Notes under the pieces: generated by a model
What the model was told of the DNA's origin: nothing
Databases searched by the model: none
The model's input: the letters and a program-made list of their open reading frames with translations, nothing else
DNA from: Globomyces pollinis-pini
Taxonomy: Eukaryota; Chytridiomycota; Chytridiomycetes; Rhizophydiales; Globomycetaceae
Length of the DNA stretch: 11,152 nucleotides
Assembly: GCA_025399215.1 (NCBI GenBank)
Contig: MU621498.1
Location: 2,237 to 13,388, forward strand
Direction: 5' to 3'
Shown here: in pieces, positions 9,685-11,152 of the stretch
Layout: each line of letters begins with the position of its first letter
Position numbering within the stretch: position 1 is the stretch's first letter
Translations under genes and position numbers: made by a program

Positions 9685-9734
9685 TTGATTTTTTTGCTTT
9701 TTTTTAAAAATTATTTTTTATATTAAAAATACCA
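9685..9734. promoter_or_regulatory. 50-bp divergent intergenic region
   Basis: Only 50 bp separate the start codons of the SRP receptor gene (minus) and the Gag1-clamp gene (plus). The spacer is almost pure A/T with two T-tracts on the plus strand (T7 and T8). It must hold both 5' leaders and core promoter elements, unless transcription starts inside the neighbouring gene. TATATTAA near 9720 is the only TATA-like string. Confidence 0.5.
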
Positions 9735-10144
9735 ATGGCAAATGATGACCAATCTCAGAATATAGGTAAAAAAAATTTAAAATTTATTTCTTTCTTCTTC
9801 TTGTTTTTTAAAATTAATTCAAAAATTCAAAAATTTTAATTTTTTAAATAGGATTTAATCACTGGATTCAACAAAGAAATAATATTATCGCCACTCATAC
9901 ACATCCTTATGAACCTTTAGATAATACAAGCATAAAACATAAAAAAAATCCTTTATTACAAGATGTAGAATTATACCATTTAGATGATATTTATGACGCT
10001 TTAATGTCAGGTAGAAAATTCATTCAAAAAGTTCCTTTATCTTTTGTTACTACTGTACTAATTCATGGTATACCAAAAATTCTTTCATAATTAGGTTGGA
10101 AAAAGGATGGCCTAGTTCCAGTAGATTGGCCTCCTCAAGATTAA
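9735..10144 (+). CDS. Small Gag1-like clamp domain (DUF4050) protein
   Basis: Spliced model join(9735..9765, 9852..10067, 10095..10144) encodes 98 aa. Introns are 86 and 27 nt. After a ten-residue first exon the protein reads GFNHWIQQR. It then runs through LDDIYDALMSGRKFIQKVPL to LIHGWKKDGLVPVDWP, the pattern of the fungal Gag1-like clamp (DUF4050) family: an iY..L....rk...PL....ll..GW..DGl.P arrangement. The second intron is well supported because its removal restores HGWKKDG. The protein is close to a bare domain. I do not assign a biochemical function; fission-yeast Gag1 gives the family its name. The first intron is unusually long for this window and very A/T-rich. The gene shares a 50-bp divergent spacer with the SRP receptor gene. 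Confidence 0.75.
9766..9851 (+). other. 86-nt long first intron of the Gag1-clamp gene
   Basis: It starts GTAAAA and ends AAATAG, lies 31 nt after the start codon, and is nearly all A/T with a pyrimidine run near its middle. It is one of only two introns outside the 25-35 nt range. The exon before it is short, so the start codon choice depends on this intron being real; the restored GFNHW sequence and correct phase support it. Confidence 0.65.
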
Positions 10145-10326
10145 TATAACCTTCCCTTGTTTTGTATATTTTATAGATACAATAGTGATTGCATTTGAGG
10201 AATTTGACGCGCTTCATACTAATTATTATCATTTGTCAATATTATCTGGCAATAATTTAGATAAAGAGTCTATTACACAAGGAATATATTGGTGATTACG
10301 AATGAATGAATTTATTAGTGAATAGA
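10145..10326. other. Convergent 3' spacer between the Gag1-clamp gene and UTP30
   Basis: These 182 bp separate two convergent genes and hold no supported reading frame. A minus-strand AATAAA (plus-strand TTTATT at 10311-10316) lies 11-16 bp past the UTP30 stop codon and is a plausible polyadenylation signal for that gene. Confidence 0.5.
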
Positions 10327-11139
10327 TTAAGGATCAGCATCAGAGACAGTCTCGGCAGGAGAACCAATAGGTTCATCGGGGAGAGCAGCGTAAATAGGTA
10401 GAGCAATCGACTCACCCGTCTTTAAATGAATAGATTGAATATTATCCCAACCACCAGGGAATTTGTTACTAACACCTTCAATAACATCCAGGACATTATC
10501 AGTCAAATCATCAGCAGTAAAGTCAGTGGTTCCAGCCTTGATGGAACTAAGGTTAACTAAAGAAAATTGAATACGTGCAAGTGCCTTTGTTGAATCTGAT
10601 TAGGGTAGAAGTTAGGATACGTTCATATTCTTTCTTGATACCTTTTCGTTTCAAATCGACCGTGACTGGCAATCTAAGGTGAGAAACAAGAGTTGATACT
10701 TTTTCTTGTTAAAGAAAGATTTGCCAAGTGCTTTTGGTAAAAATTCAACAACAGGTTCGTCCACCAAGAACAAGTCATACGAGTCATTGAGTTGTCGTTT
10801 CGCTTCGTAAGGTTTAAATTTAGATTTCAACTTTGAGATTCCAATAACCTTTTTAATTTGAGGCAAGTTAGCTTCAGCGACCATATCTTTATAAGTGCGT
10901 TGAGGGTCTTTAGTGAACAAACAAATATCAGCGTCTTTATAGAGGGAATGAGAGATAGGGATTGGGACAGGTTTAACCTTTACAGAATCGGGGAATTTCT
11001 TGGTGGTGACAACGACCCAAAGGGATTGATGATTACCGACAATGTTTTGATTTTTATCGGCATTTTTTTTAGCCCATTTGATGAGAGCGAGGGTAGCTTT
11101 ATTGACTTGATTTCTATCAACAAGTGGTGAGTCTGACAT
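10327..11139 (-). CDS. UTP30: Ribosomal L1-domain protein, Utp30/RSL1D1-like
   Basis: Minus-strand exons 11139-10700, 10673-10621 and 10595-10327 encode 253 aa; the introns are 26 and 25 nt. The protein has the L1-domain order of yeast Utp30: an N-terminal helix, KPVPIPISHSLY, an ICLFTKDPQRTY strand, LKSKFKPYEAKRQLNDSYDLFLVD, FLPKALGKSFF, and after splicing KKKLPVTVDLKRKGIKKEYE, ending with a strand reading SIALPIYAAL. Cytosolic ribosomal protein uL1 is shorter and differs in sequence, so a nucleolar 90S pre-ribosome factor is more likely. The acidic tail ends soon after the domain, unlike the long basic tails of animal RSL1D1. An A12 run on the plus strand (11140-11151) lies directly upstream of the start codon. 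The start is the only ATG before the domain. Confidence 0.85.
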
Positions 11140-11152
11140 AAAAAAAAAAAAG

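Noticed and set aside
10858..11130. Plus-strand frame of 90 codons opposite UTP30
   Set aside because: It is antisense to a conserved L1-domain exon.
786..11139. Apparent pervasive frameshifts, suggesting pseudogenes or poor sequence
   Set aside because: Each frame change coincides with a short GT-AG segment whose removal restores a conserved motif, and all models end exactly in frame.
10327..11139. Cytosolic ribosomal protein uL1
   Set aside because: Length and motif order fit Utp30, and the sequence does not match uL1 of the 60S subunit.
1..11152. tRNA, rRNA, CRISPR or a bacterial operon
   Set aside because: No cloverleaf, rRNA core or repeat-spacer pattern was seen, and the genes are intron-rich and eukaryotic.

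Overview
The window looks like a compact, AT-rich fungal nuclear segment. It carries six protein-coding genes, and all six contain spliceosomal introns. Fungal character comes from the gene set: an Atg1 kinase with a conserved Atg8-interacting motif and a C-terminal Atg13-binding region, an F-BAR/DEP/RhoGAP protein of the Rgd2 type, a Gag1-like clamp (DUF4050) protein, a Utp30-type L1-domain ribosome-biogenesis protein, the alpha subunit of the SRP receptor, and a hormone-sensitive-lipase family hydrolase. I cannot assign the fungal lineage.

Layout. 1-785: no gene I can support, though short coding-like stretches lie in 1-370. 786-2170 (+): HSL-type alpha/beta hydrolase, 423 aa, 4 introns. 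2312-4607 (+): F-BAR/DEP/RhoGAP, 692 aa, 8 introns. 7469-4763 (-): ATG1, 849 aa, 5 introns. 9684-7659 (-): SRP receptor alpha, 441 aa, 11 introns. 9735-10144 (+): Gag1-clamp protein, 98 aa, 2 introns. 11139-10327 (-): Utp30-like, 253 aa, 2 introns. Intergenic gaps are 50-190 bp after the first gene. The SRP receptor and Gag1-like genes are divergent with only 50 bp between start codons. The RhoGAP/ATG1 and Gag1-like/UTP30 pairs are convergent.

The main feature is the introns. The genes look like strings of frameshifted fragments until very short introns are removed. I place 32 introns; 30 of them are 25-35 nt and the other two are 86 and 89 nt. Every spliced model closes to an exact multiple of three and restores family motifs across the junctions, such as the SRP receptor P-loop, the Atg1 HRDLKPQN loop and the lipase NYRLAP strand. 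The 89-nt intron can be divided into three back-to-back intron-like units.

The genes do not form a pathway. They are housekeeping and signalling genes for secretion (SRP receptor), autophagy (ATG1), cell polarity (RhoGAP), ribosome assembly (UTP30) and lipid/ester metabolism. I saw no tRNA, rRNA, CRISPR array or intact mobile element. Splice models are inferred from the DNA alone and need transcript confirmation.
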